DNA of 64,000 bases. It comes from Clostridia bacterium. GTDB lineage: Bacteria; Bacillota; Clostridia; Christensenellales; CAG-1252. A program made the position numbers and the translations under genes. Every line of letters starts with the position of its first letter. The stretch's first letter is position 1. Under the pieces are notes generated by a model. It was not told where the DNA came from. It worked only from the letters and a program-made list of their open reading frames with translations, and searched no databases. Where the stretch lies: positions 43,798 to 107,797 of the forward strand of contig JAFPXC010000026.1 in NCBI GenBank assembly GCA_017394805.1, written 5' to 3'. Shown in pieces: positions 51,161 through 60,702 of this stretch.

Positions 51161-52081
51161 ATGATTTGTATTTATATCAGCGATGACAAGATTAAATTGC
51201 TGGAGGGCGGTATGAGCGGCAGCCGTATCGCCGTCAGCAGTTTCTACGATATCAGCACCCGAGCGGGCTGCATCGAAGGGGACGCCATCAAGGATATGGT
51301 CGTCTTTACGCAGTCGCTGCAGGATTGCTTGCAGACCACCAACATCAAGCCCGGCAAGGTGACCTACGTCCTGGATTCTTCGCGCGTGGTGTTCCGCGAG
51401 ATGATCGTGCCCGACGTGCCCGACAACAAACTCAAGAAGGTGATCATCTCCGAGTTGTTCTCGGACGCCAAAGCCTCCACCAATACGGTCGATTACGTGG
51501 TGTTGGAGCGCTTCAAAGGCGAGAATAAGGCCTTCAAGTTGCGCATTATGGTGACCTATGTGTCCAACGAGGTCATCGACAACCTGCATACGTCCGCGAT
51601 GGAATTGGGATTGCAACCCATCGTGTTGGACATCGCACCCAACGCCATCGCCAAACTCATCTCGCAGTACGAGAAGTCCTCGGCCGACCGCAAACTCTTG
51701 ACCGATACCTTCGTACTGTTGGACTACAAGGACACCTTCATCACCATCACGGTGTTCGATAAGTTCAAGAGTATGTTCAGCAAGAGTTCGGTGCTGTACG
51801 TGGCCGACCCCTCGCAACCCGATATGGCCTATCTCGCCACAGAGTTGAGTTCGCAACTCAACAGCACCATTCGTTATTTCCAGACTCGCTATCCCGATTC
51901 GGAAGTGGAGGCCGTGTACGTCACGGGCAACGCGGGCGTGCTGGAGCCCATCATGCAGGACATCGCGGACAGCGTGCGCCTGATGATCGGACCTTTGCCC
52001 CTGCCGTCGTTCATCAAGGGTATGGAATTACTCGATTACAACGCGTTCAGCGACGCGTTGGGCTCGTTCATCAGGAGGTAG
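51161..52081 (+). CDS. pilM: PilM-like actin-fold pilus assembly protein
   Basis: 306 residues, cytoplasmic, no membrane segment. It starts MICIYISDDKIKLLEGG, the first strand-turn of the PilM/ASKHA fold; VTYVLDSSRVVFREMIVPDVP and TFVLLDYKDTFITITVF are the matching internal strands. In known systems PilM binds the cytoplasmic N-terminus of PilN and links the assembly ATPase to the membrane complex. The sequence is divergent, so the call leans on gene order (between pilC and pilN). AAGGAGG lies 7 nt before the ATG. Confidence 0.82.
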   Translation: MICIYISDDKIKLLEGGMSGSRIAVSSFYDISTRAGCIEGDAIKDMVVFTQSLQDCLQTTNIKPGKVTYVLDSSRVVFREMIVPDVPDNKLKKVIISELFSDAKASTNTVDYVVLERFKGENKAFKLRIMVTYVSNEVIDNLHTSAMELGLQPIVLDIAPNAIAKLISQYEKSSADRKLLTDTFVLLDYKDTFITITVFDKFKSMFSKSSVLYVADPSQPDMAYLATELSSQLNSTIRYFQTRYPDSEVEAVYVTGNAGVLEPIMQDIADSVRLMIGPLPLPSFIKGMELLDYNAFSDALGSFIRR

Positions 52082-52084
52082 ACT

Positions 52085-53245
52085 ATGGCTGCATACAAAA
52101 AAGATATAAACCTGTTTAAGGCAGCCGGCGGAGAGCGTGCCAAGTCCAAGAAGATGGCGGCTACCAAGAAATTGGTGTTGGTCGCCGTGTTGGTCATCAT
52201 TTTGGTGGCGGGCGGCATCGGCGTGTTGCTCTATTTCAACAACGTGTATACCAAAAAGTTGGACGCCCTCAAAAAGACCAAAGAGAATTACGAGCATACG
52301 CAATCCGCTACGACCACTTCGGTCGAAGAGTATAAGAGCGTGCAGACGCAAATCAATACCGCCGTGCTGATCGAGTATCAATCTATGCTCAACGCGGGCT
52401 TCTCGAGCGATTTGTCGGCGGAAGAGTTGAAGGCCGTGAGGGCGTTCCTTGCGTTAGAGACCACGCCTTTCACCATCGACAACCACTTCGAAGACGTGGT
52501 GGACGAGGTGTTGCGCCAACTCAACCTCAAGCAGTACGCCGACGCAGGCGAGACCTTCGCGGACGACGTGTACAGCGCCAAGTTCCTGTATGGCGCGTTG
52601 TCGTATATGAAGACGATGCAACCCGTCTTCGCCGAGTTGCCCTTGCAGTACGTCGAGGACGGCGACGAGGATGAATACTACTGGTATTGCTACTATCGCG
52701 GCAAGTTCGTGATGATGCTGCGGAATACGGGCGGTGACGCCGCGGCGTTGGCGCAGCAGTTGCAGTCGCCCGCCGATTTGGGGTGCGATCCGTTCTGCTC
52801 GCTGGCCGCAGGCGCGGGTTCGTCGCTATCGTCCGATTTCTCCCTCTATTCGACCGTGACGGTGGGCGAGGGCGCGGAGTCCTATACGGTGATCGCCGTT
52901 ACCTGCAAGACCATCGCCGAGCGTTTCGTGGATTCGGTCGAGAATATCTACGCGCAACAAGACCTTACCGATGGGTACAAAATGAACAATTACAAGTTTG
53001 CCGACGGCATCTTCTCGGTGGATTTCACGATGATGAACCAATCGGCCGACTTCCGCCTCAAAAACGTGTGCGACGCAGTGGCGTCGAGTCCGTTCTTCGT
53101 GAGCAAGAACGACTTTGCGTACGAGATTACCGATAGTTTCGGCAGTATCGAGCGCAACCTGAAATTTATGGTCACCAACGAGGCGGTCAACGCTACCAAA
53201 GAAGCGGCGATATCCTTCTTTGCGGTGGATGAGGAGGAGGAATAA
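52085..53245 (+). CDS. pilN: PilN-like membrane protein
   Basis: 386 residues, longer than usual for PilN (about 200). The cytoplasmic N-terminus has the conserved KDINLF (residues 6-11), the motif that docks into PilM. One transmembrane helix lies at about 30-50, then a coiled-coil stretch (54-95) and a large extracytoplasmic region of about 290 residues with no recognised fold. AGGAGG sits just before the start and the gene follows pilM by 3 nt. PilN and PilO form the alignment complex in known pili. Confidence 0.82.
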   Translation: MAAYKKDINLFKAAGGERAKSKKMAATKKLVLVAVLVIILVAGGIGVLLYFNNVYTKKLDALKKTKENYEHTQSATTTSVEEYKSVQTQINTAVLIEYQSMLNAGFSSDLSAEELKAVRAFLALETTPFTIDNHFEDVVDEVLRQLNLKQYADAGETFADDVYSAKFLYGALSYMKTMQPVFAELPLQYVEDGDEDEYYWYCYYRGKFVMMLRNTGGDAAALAQQLQSPADLGCDPFCSLAAGAGSSLSSDFSLYSTVTVGEGAESYTVIAVTCKTIAERFVDSVENIYAQQDLTDGYKMNNYKFADGIFSVDFTMMNQSADFRLKNVCDAVASSPFFVSKNDFAYEITDSFGSIERNLKFMVTNEAVNATKEAAISFFAVDEEEE

Positions 53246-53247
53246 GT

Positions 53248-54090
53248 ATGGAAACGAAGATGACGTCGAGAGATAAAGTGCTACTCATCGTGTTGGCCAT
53301 CGTGTTGGTCGTGTTCGGCGCCGTGATGATCCCCACCTACGGCATTAAAGACCTCATCGTGTCCATCAAGGATACCCGCACGGCCATTACCCAACAGACT
53401 TCCGAAAACAACGAATTGTTGGAAGACCTGACCAAGGCGGGCGTGTCCGCCGCCTATGCGGAATCGTCCGCGCAGGCCAAACAACGCCTGAAAAAAGATA
53501 TTTTGCAGAGCAAGTACAACGCTGTCAAGTTCGAGCAGACGAGTTTGTCCGCGCAAGCGTACGCCGTGGCCGACCAATGGCTGACGCCCGTCAAGTATCT
53601 GCATTTCGACGCGGGCAATACCGTGCTGTATACCAATATATCCGTCTCGAATAACGACGGCGGCTTTACCGAGGCGGAGCTCCCCGTGGAGGATTCGTCC
53701 TACTCGGTGGAGCGGTACTCCTGCCTGTTCTCGTGCGTGACTTCCGCCGAGGAGAAATACGTGTACGAGTTGGATTACCTCGCCGAGGACGCCAACGTCA
53801 ATAGCCTGGCGTTGCTCATCGCCGCCTACGACATTTTGCAAGAGCGCGGTTCGGTGGTCATCGAGGACTGGACGGTGGACGAGACGAGCGCGACGATGAA
53901 TTTGTCGCTGGTGATCCCCGCAGGCAGCCATATCGACGAGTACGCCGCCGAAATCGGTGAGTGCGAACATTGCGGCACGCCCTATTACGTGCGCGATTAC
54001 TACAACGACTTGGCCGATCTGGAGGAGGGCGAGACCGAGGTGAAGTGCGCGGATTGCGAGCAGCCGCTCACGGGAAAGGCGCTCAACTAA
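53248..54090 (+). CDS. pilO: PilO-like membrane protein with a C-terminal zinc-ribbon-like motif
   Basis: 280 residues. A short cytoplasmic start, one transmembrane helix (about 10-30), a coiled-coil segment (36-80), then an extracytoplasmic domain. Position and layout match PilO, the partner of PilN. Unusually, the last 40 residues carry two CxxC pairs, CEHCGTPYY (about 236-244) and CADCEQPL (about 268-275), like a zinc ribbon or rubredoxin knuckle. By topology they would sit outside the membrane, where zinc ribbons are rare. GAGGAGG precedes the ATG. Confidence 0.78.
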   Translation: METKMTSRDKVLLIVLAIVLVVFGAVMIPTYGIKDLIVSIKDTRTAITQQTSENNELLEDLTKAGVSAAYAESSAQAKQRLKKDILQSKYNAVKFEQTSLSAQAYAVADQWLTPVKYLHFDAGNTVLYTNISVSNNDGGFTEAELPVEDSSYSVERYSCLFSCVTSAEEKYVYELDYLAEDANVNSLALLIAAYDILQERGSVVIEDWTVDETSATMNLSLVIPAGSHIDEYAAEIGECEHCGTPYYVRDYYNDLADLEEGETEVKCADCEQPLTGKALN

Positions 54091-54095
54091 AAGAT

Positions 54096-54112
54096 TAACG
54101 CCGTAGGCGTTA
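54096..54112. repeat. Intra-operon hairpin
   Basis: A perfect TAACGCC-GTA-GGCGTTA stem-loop lies in the 66-nt gap between pilO and the giant pseudopilin gene, the largest gap in the operon. It may mark an RNA-processing or stabilising site. Confidence 0.55.
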
Positions 54113-54156
54113 GCATACGGCAAACAATGGTGGGCAATGCCCCGAGGAAAGGAAAC

Positions 54157-57100
54157 ATGGAAGTTGTCACTAAAAAATTGCGTAATAACGTGGGCGCGGT
54201 GATGCTCTACGTGGTGATGGCTTTGACGGTCGTGGCCGCCATCGCCATATCTATCACGTTGGTGTCGACTAATCTCTACGTGCGCACGGCTTCGAGCGCC
54301 TCGGATAAGCAGGCGTATCTCTTGGCCAAGTCGATAGGGCAGAACTTCGCCGCGGAAAATCAGTATATCCGCAATATCGTCAGTTATTTGACCAAGCACC
54401 CTACCGAAAAAGTGACAGCCAAAGCCAACGTCTACTTCGATCCCGAGACGATGGCCACCTCGTCTAACGTCAACAAAGGGTATTTGACGGGACTGTCGGT
54501 GACCGACGCGTACATATCTTTCCACCTATCCGATACGAAGGATTATCTGTACGGCGACGTTACCGTCACCTACAACGGCGCTTCGGCGACCGCGACTTTG
54601 GTGATGAGTTGCGTCAACCCCTCGGGCTTCGAGCAGAACATGAAGGGCCTGTTCGACGGGTACGACATTTACGCTACCCAGCCCTCGGGTATGAGTTTCT
54701 CTATGACGCCGGGCGCGGGTTCGGTAGACCCGAGCGTGGCACTCTACAACGACAGCAGTACGGTGGCTTTGTATAAGTTGGCCGCCGACATCAACGCCGA
54801 CCTGACTATGACCGGCTCCTTCAAATTGCAGAGCAGTACGGGCGACGACCGCAAGATCACGGGCAACGTGGCCTCGTACGGCGACCTGCAACTATTCAGC
54901 AATATCGTATTGCCCGCCACCGCCGGCAAATACCTCACGGTCAACGGCGCGTTGGTATTGGGGCGCAGTACGTCCGTCAACAGTTCGGTCGTGGTCAACC
55001 GCAACGTCTACGCCAAAAACGACGTGACGGTGATGACCAAGGCCGGCGATACGCGTACCTTGGTGTCGGGCGATATCTATAGCGAGGGTAACGTCACCAT
55101 CACGAACGCCTACGTGGAGAATATCTATTGCGTGTCGGGCACGGTGACCGTGTCGGGCGGCAGGGTAGGCAAGATCAGCACCAAAGGCTCGGTCATCCTC
55201 AACAACTGCACGGTGGACGGCGACGTCTACGCCGGCTCGCTGAAAGTGACGGACAGCACCATATCGGGCAACGTCAACGTGCAGGGCACGAATATCGGCG
55301 GCAGTTCCCTCTTGCCGCAGGGCAATATGGAAGTGCGTCTCTCCGATACCGCCTCGGAGAATAGGTCCATCGCCACCGGCGCCGCGGGCAAAATCTACGT
55401 GAGCGGTAATCTCACCGTCGCCAACTTCAGCGCGACGCAATCGCTCACCCTCAACGGTACGGTCGAGGTGGGCGGCGGCTTGCAAAACCCCGTCACGTCG
55501 GCTGGATATCCCTACCATACGACTATCAACGGCAACCTCATCGTGCACAAGGGTATCAAATACCCCGTGAACGTGTTGGGGGAGACCGAATATTACAATT
55601 TCAGTTTCCTTATCGGCCTCGACGTGAAGGGCAACGGCGTCGCCACGGGCAACGTGGTGCTGGATTGGTCCGTGCCCGTGTTCAGCGCGGTGAACAGCAG
55701 CACCGATCCCGTCAAAACGTCCATCGCCCAATTCGTGACGTTGACGGGCGCGCATTATCCCGCGAGCGAGGCGCCCGAAGGTCTGGCTTCGACGAAGGCG
55801 ACCAATATCGCGGGCACGCTATTCGTGTGTACGAACGGCAAAGGCTCGGACGACCTTGCGGGCGATTTCGCCTTGTATAAGCACAACAACGGCACCAAAA
55901 ACTATTGCGAATGGCTGACGGGCACGGCGCCCGCAGGTAGCGCCGTACTCGGCGGTATCTGGCTGAATAACGCAACCTTGAATAATATCGCCGTCGGCTC
56001 TACGTCCGCCAATATGGGCGTGGCTACGTTCGGCGACGTGTGCGTATGGGGCGGCACGGTAAGCGGCTCGGTGTACGCGCACGATATATGCTTCAACGAC
56101 GTGGCGATGGGCAATTCCGCCGCCCAACGCGTGTATGCGCGTACCGCCAACGGCAAAGCGGGCAATATCCGTATAGGCGCGACCGACGACTCGGGCGTAA
56201 CGTCTTCGACGTATACCAATTACGAGAACGGCTCCGCGTATGCGTTCGCCGCACCCGCCGTGACCGTCAAAGGTATATTGGACGCCACGGGTGACGTCAC
56301 CGTCGGCGCGGGCGTCTACGTGACCGCCTCGGCGCAACTGAATTGCCGCGGCGACCTGCGCGTGGGCGGCGCGGTCGACTGCCGCGTGGTCGTGGGCAAC
56401 AGCGTGTCCAACAATTCCACCGCGTATATCCATACGGGGGCCACGTTGGGCTCGAGCGATACCGACCACGCTTTCCACGTCAACGGCACGCTGCGTTGCT
56501 ATCTGAACGCGGTGCCTTACGTCGGGGCTACGGCCTTGGCGTACGTCAGCCGCTACGCCGACTTCTCGACTTTGTACGGTAGCGTGGGCTGTCCCTTCGC
56601 GCATATTTACGAATATACCGCCGCCCCCGCCGGACGAAGCGTGCCCGCAGGCGCCTCCGTCACGTATATGGGCGTGGACGCGGAAGAGGGCGCGGTGCGA
56701 ACGCTGGCTAACGCGTATACGGTGGTATACGATCAAACGGGCTTTGTCCAAAATCCCGCCTACGACTACGTCGCCGCATCTACGGGCGGCAATAATATTA
56801 TCGGCTCTTCGTTGGTCGGTACAGCGGGCGACGCGCAAGTGCTGTACTTCTCTTGTTCGGCGACCGTCAGCGGCGATTTGATCTTCCCCGGCTACGTCTT
56901 GGTGCGCGAGGGCGCGTTTTTGTCGGTAACGGGCAATATGCGCTGCCGTAGCGTGCAAACGGTGGCGGATCCTTCCCTGGCGGGGCTTACTTCGGCTACG
57001 GCCGTCACATATCTAAGCGACGTGTCGGGCGCCAATCATACGATAGCCAATCTCAAGGTGAGCGGCAAGTTCCAGTCTACGGCGGAAAAAGCGGATATTA

Positions 57101-59568
57101 CCTTGGCCGAGGGCGTTCAAGTCGGCTCGGACGCGTTGTTTGCCACGATGGGCACGGTCACCCTGTCCGATTGCAACCTGGGCGGCGCGAATTACGTCGC
57201 CGCGCCCAACGCCGCCACGTTAAAAACGCAGAATAATACCGTCGTCGGATATCTCGAGTGCAAGCGGTTGTCCGCTACGGATACGCGCCTGAGAGGCGCG
57301 TACGTGTCGGGTAACGCCGCCACGTTCAATGCTTGCGAAATCGTGGCGGGCTACGGCGGTTGCGGTATATACGCGCCCCAAGCGCGTGTCGACCTGCGCG
57401 CTACGACCTGGCAATACGACATCGGTAAGAACGAGGAGTATCAAGTGGTGGCCGCGCAGTTGGTGGGCGACGGCGATACTTACCTTAAAAACGTCAGCCT
57501 GTATCTCTTGGGCGACAACGAATCATCGTGTACCTATTATCATGCTTCATCCGCCTATCGTAACCTCTACGTAAAGAGGGGGGCGCTCGCGCTTTCTTCG
57601 GATAGCGTATATTCCAATCGTACCAACGTGACGTTCAGTGACGGCGGCACGGTGACCAAGGGCGGCGCGCCTTTGGCGACCATGACCGAATTGACGGAGG
57701 GGACGGATGAATACGACGACTTGATGGCCGCAATAGACGCTATGTGCGCTGTGCCCGCCGTGGAGGAAGTGGCCACTACGGTGGCGATAGTCGAATACGA
57801 GGATATCCTTTCGTACGACAAATTGAGCGTGCCTTTGTTGAGTTACAGCAGGCCCGCCAATATCGTGGACGCTGCCAAGGTGCAGTACGTCGAGATCGCG
57901 TCCAAGGCCGAGTTGGACCTCTCCAATAAGACGGTGTGGAACGAGCAGGCTTTGCCCTTGGAGTGGGTGTTCCCCAGCGGTACCAAATACGTGGCCAAAA
58001 CAGTGGACGGCGAGATCGTCGATCTGCAGGCCAATAACGACGCGGCGGACAAGATGAACGTGGCCTATTCGTCCCTGAGCGTGTGGGATACGGCCGCCGC
58101 CTACGCCACGGCTATGTGGAATCGCATTAAAGACGCGTTCAGCAGCGTGGAGGCCTCTTGGAACTTGATCAAGATGTTCGACAGCGTCAAGAACGCTTTC
58201 TTGGCGGCGTGCAGGGGCGTGGCCGAAGAGGCCGTTTCGCGCAGCGTGGTGAGCGACTTCGCGGGTATCGGCAATCCCGACGAATATCTGCGCTACACCG
58301 CGAGCAAATACGGCAGCAATATCGCCGGGGCCAGAGGTTCCGCCGATTTGCTGGTGACGTCGGTCTGCTATCTGGCGGGCGACTCCACCTTGTTCAGCAA
58401 GATTCGAGAGTTCGAGATATTCGGTATCGGCATTGGTAAGAAGGTGACCGACTGGCTGGACAGCGACCATCCCCTCATCGCCAAAGTGCTGAAAAACATT
58501 CCTTGGAGCAATCCGCGGTATGAATACCGCCCGTGCGGCGTGTTCTTCTTCAACAGCGGCTACGTGCCCGAGGAAGTGTTCTGCTCGTACACGGACAAGA
58601 ATCACAGCTCGTACAGCAGTCCTTCCAGCAACAAATACCGCACGTCCTACAACGGCAAGAGCGACGCCAACTTGAGCGACGCCCGCGACAGTCAATCCCG
58701 CTGGCGTTGGGGCGGCGACGGCACTACGGCTTCGGGCAGCGCGGCCGACTGCACCTGGACCTTCTTCACCTGTACAGATCCCGCCAATCCCTACGGCTCC
58801 GCCGCCAAAGACCTGCATATCGTCCTGCCCAAGCACACCTATTTGACTTGGGTGGCCGACTCGCAGAACTGCGTGCGCATCATCGGCAACGGGCGCGTAT
58901 TCCTGTACTTGCAGGACGATACCAATATCGAGATCGTGGGCAACCATTGGACCGAATCGAGCGACAACTCCAAACAGGTGTTCGGCGGCTTGCGCTACGT
59001 GGGCGTCGTGAACGGCGATACCTACTACACCACCTCGGCGGGACGTCCCATCGGCGTGGCCAAGATGGACCTCAAGTCCTCTACCACCGTCACCATCGAC
59101 GGCAAGGCCACTACCGTGACGCCGCAACTGCAACCGCGTATGTTCCTCGTGGGCACGGGCCCCAATATTCACTTTACGGTGACCGACTTCCACTTGGCGG
59201 CCTACGTCTATATGCCCAACGGGCAGTTGTACAGTTCGACCGAGTTCTCGGGGACGGCCAAAAACAACGTCTTCACCATCAAGAACACCGCGGGCGCGGG
59301 ATATACGGACGTGACGAGCGGCGTGTACGGTATCTACGTCGCCGACCAAATCGTCACCTCGGGCAACGCGGGGTATAAGGCCGTATTCTACCGAACGGCG
59401 GTCGACCTCAGCGATACCACTATCTACAAGAATAATACGCAGGTCACCAAAGCCCGCGACAAGAACGCCGGGTTGAAGTATTACCGCTTGGCCGAGTTCT
59501 GGAAATATCCCGACGGAATGCCCGTCGCCGATTTGCCCTGGTATTACAAGGGCATAGCCATAGGCTAA
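54157..59568 (+). CDS. Giant minor pseudopilin (PilX/GspK-like N-terminus) with a beta-helix-like body, 1,803 residues
   Basis: The start is the ATG after GAGGAAAGG; a frame start 30 nt earlier lacks a ribosome binding site. Residues 1-36 look like a type III signal: basic KKLRNNVG, then AVMLYVVMALTVVAAIAIS. The predicted cleavage is after Gly13, and position +5 is Tyr instead of Glu, as in tip pseudopilins such as GspK that lack Glu5. Residues about 180-1200 contain short repeated beta-strand turns (GDIYSEGNVTITNAYV..., GSVILNNCTVDGDVYAGSLKVTDSTISGNV) that suggest a right-handed beta-helix. A helical stretch follows (about 1310-1370), then a C-terminal Tyr/Ser-rich domain. It could be a filament-tip adhesin. 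Size and beta-helix are read by eye; no homologue was recognised. Confidence 0.75.
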   Translation: MEVVTKKLRNNVGAVMLYVVMALTVVAAIAISITLVSTNLYVRTASSASDKQAYLLAKSIGQNFAAENQYIRNIVSYLTKHPTEKVTAKANVYFDPETMATSSNVNKGYLTGLSVTDAYISFHLSDTKDYLYGDVTVTYNGASATATLVMSCVNPSGFEQNMKGLFDGYDIYATQPSGMSFSMTPGAGSVDPSVALYNDSSTVALYKLAADINADLTMTGSFKLQSSTGDDRKITGNVASYGDLQLFSNIVLPATAGKYLTVNGALVLGRSTSVNSSVVVNRNVYAKNDVTVMTKAGDTRTLVSGDIYSEGNVTITNAYVENIYCVSGTVTVSGGRVGKISTKGSVILNNCTVDGDVYAGSLKVTDSTISGNVNVQGTNIGGSSLLPQGNMEVRLSDTASENRSIATGAAGKIYVSGNLTVANFSATQSLTLNGTVEVGGGLQNPVTSAGYPYHTTINGNLIVHKGIKYPVNVLGETEYYNFSFLIGLDVKGNGVATGNVVLDWSVPVFSAVNSSTDPVKTSIAQFVTLTGAHYPASEAPEGLASTKATNIAGTLFVCTNGKGSDDLAGDFALYKHNNGTKNYCEWLTGTAPAGSAVLGGIWLNNATLNNIAVGSTSANMGVATFGDVCVWGGTVSGSVYAHDICFNDVAMGNSAAQRVYARTANGKAGNIRIGATDDSGVTSSTYTNYENGSAYAFAAPAVTVKGILDATGDVTVGAGVYVTASAQLNCRGDLRVGGAVDCRVVVGNSVSNNSTAYIHTGATLGSSDTDHAFHVNGTLRCYLNAVPYVGATALAYVSRYADFSTLYGSVGCPFAHIYEYTAAPAGRSVPAGASVTYMGVDAEEGAVRTLANAYTVVYDQTGFVQNPAYDYVAASTGGNNIIGSSLVGTAGDAQVLYFSCSATVSGDLIFPGYVLVREGAFLSVTGNMRCRSVQTVADPSLAGLTSATAVTYLSDVSGANHTIANLKVSGKFQSTAEKADITLAEGVQVGSDALFATMGTVTLSDCNLGGANYVAAPNAATLKTQNNTVVGYLECKRLSATDTRLRGAYVSGNAATFNACEIVAGYGGCGIYAPQARVDLRATTWQYDIGKNEEYQVVAAQLVGDGDTYLKNVSLYLLGDNESSCTYYHASSAYRNLYVKRGALALSSDSVYSNRTNVTFSDGGTVTKGGAPLATMTELTEGTDEYDDLMAAIDAMCAVPAVEEVATTVAIVEYEDILSYDKLSVPLLSYSRPANIVDAAKVQYVEIASKAELDLSNKTVWNEQALPLEWVFPSGTKYVAKTVDGEIVDLQANNDAADKMNVAYSSLSVWDTAAAYATAMWNRIKDAFSSVEASWNLIKMFDSVKNAFLAACRGVAEEAVSRSVVSDFAGIGNPDEYLRYTASKYGSNIAGARGSADLLVTSVCYLAGDSTLFSKIREFEIFGIGIGKKVTDWLDSDHPLIAKVLKNIPWSNPRYEYRPCGVFFFNSGYVPEEVFCSYTDKNHSSYSSPSSNKYRTSYNGKSDANLSDARDSQSRWRWGGDGTTASGSAADCTWTFFTCTDPANPYGSAAKDLHIVLPKHTYLTWVADSQNCVRIIGNGRVFLYLQDDTNIEIVGNHWTESSDNSKQVFGGLRYVGVVNGDTYYTTSAGRPIGVAKMDLKSSTTVTIDGKATTVTPQLQPRMFLVGTGPNIHFTVTDFHLAAYVYMPNGQLYSSTEFSGTAKNNVFTIKNTAGAGYTDVTSGVYGIYVADQIVTSGNAGYKAVFYRTAVDLSDTTIYKNNTQVTKARDKNAGLKYYRLAEFWKYPDGMPVADLPWYYKGIAIG

Positions 59569-59580
59569 AGGAGGTGCGCT

Positions 59581-60051
59581 ATGTTGGGTAAACTTTGGAA
59601 AAAACTAAGAGCCAACCGTAAGGGCTTTACCCTGGTCGAGTGCGTGCTCGCCTCCGCCATCATCGGCGCGGGCGCGACGTTGGTGATGTCTATGGTGTCC
59701 ATGGGCTATTCGTACGTCACGCGGTCGCGGTCGCTGGACGAGATGTCCTCCGTGGCGCAGGAGCGTGCTTTCGTCACCGTGTATACGGACGGATTCGAGG
59801 CGCAAAACGGGTTGGTCGAATTGGACGAGGATTCGGGGATCAGCGTGGGCTACAGCGAAAACTTGCCCGTGCGTATGGCGTACGAAATCCACTACGGGGC
59901 GTCGAGCAAGACGGACGTCATCATGCCTACCGATTCCAACTACGTCGCGGTCATCGTCACCGATACGCGCGACAATAAGATCGTATACTATATGGTGTCC
60001 CCAAAGGACAGCAAAATACAAACCTTGTACACGGCGAAAGAGAATAAATGA
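59581..60051 (+). CDS. Type IV pseudopilin (PilV/GspI-like)
   Basis: 156 residues with a canonical prepilin signal: 15-residue basic leader, cleavage after Gly15, then FTLVECVLASAIIGAGATL with Glu at +5. The globular part has no Cys pair. The GFTLVECVLASAI form is commonest in minor pseudopilins of the PilV/GspI type, but it is the only subunit here with a fully canonical site and could serve as the main one. AAAGGAGG precedes the start. Its stop overlaps the next start (ATGA). Confidence 0.88.
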   Translation: MLGKLWKKLRANRKGFTLVECVLASAIIGAGATLVMSMVSMGYSYVTRSRSLDEMSSVAQERAFVTVYTDGFEAQNGLVELDEDSGISVGYSENLPVRMAYEIHYGASSKTDVIMPTDSNYVAVIVTDTRDNKIVYYMVSPKDSKIQTLYTAKENK

Positions 60052-60701
60052 GAAAACTGTTTTGGCGAAAAGCGTATACTTTGATCGAATTGGTGTTGGC
60101 GATAGCCCTCACCGCCGTCATTGCGTCTCTTTCGGCCACGCTCATCGACTACGCCGTGCGTATGCGCCGTATGTCCGATGCGCAGACTTCCATGTATATG
60201 ACCAGCCTGCGTATCCATAAGGCCATCAACGCCGAATTGTCCGCGTCGTCCGCCGTGACGTTGTACACCAAAGCGCCCACTACGTACACCGCCGTGCCGA
60301 AAACCGAGCGCGTGCTGTACGTCAACGGGGGCAAGATATACTGCGGCAACAAGTCGTCCGCCAAGACTTCGCTGTTGCCCATCGCCAACGGCTTTGACAG
60401 TTACGGCGACGTGACGGTGAGTAGCGTCACCTACCGCGTGGTCAAGTCGATGGATCACCTCAACGCGGATACGCCCGAGGCCACCAACCTCTACCGCAGC
60501 ATACAGATCACCACCACCGTGTCGAAGGGCTCGTGGTCGTACACGCATACTTCGACCGTGCACTTTGACGAGATGATATTGAGCAGTTCGCAAGTGGGCA
60601 TCAGTACCACCGAGACCGCCTTCGACAGCACCAAAGTGCGTGCGCCCAAGTTGGACGACGAGGACGACGACTTCAAAGTGATACGCTACGCAATCGACTG
60701 A
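60048..60701 (+). CDS. Type IV pseudopilin (PilW/GspJ-like) with Ala at the cleavage site
   Basis: 217 residues. The leader MRKLFWRKA is followed by YTLIELVLAIALTAVIAS, with Glu at +5. The residue before the cut is Ala9 instead of the usual Gly; Ala is tolerated by some prepilin peptidases. Length and position fit the PilW/GspJ class of minor pseudopilins. The C-terminus is acidic (LDDEDDD). Translationally coupled to the previous gene by a 4-nt overlap. Confidence 0.85.
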   Translation: MRKLFWRKAYTLIELVLAIALTAVIASLSATLIDYAVRMRRMSDAQTSMYMTSLRIHKAINAELSASSAVTLYTKAPTTYTAVPKTERVLYVNGGKIYCGNKSSAKTSLLPIANGFDSYGDVTVSSVTYRVVKSMDHLNADTPEATNLYRSIQITTTVSKGSWSYTHTSTVHFDEMILSSSQVGISTTETAFDSTKVRAPKLDDEDDDFKVIRYAID

Positions 60702-60702
60702 T

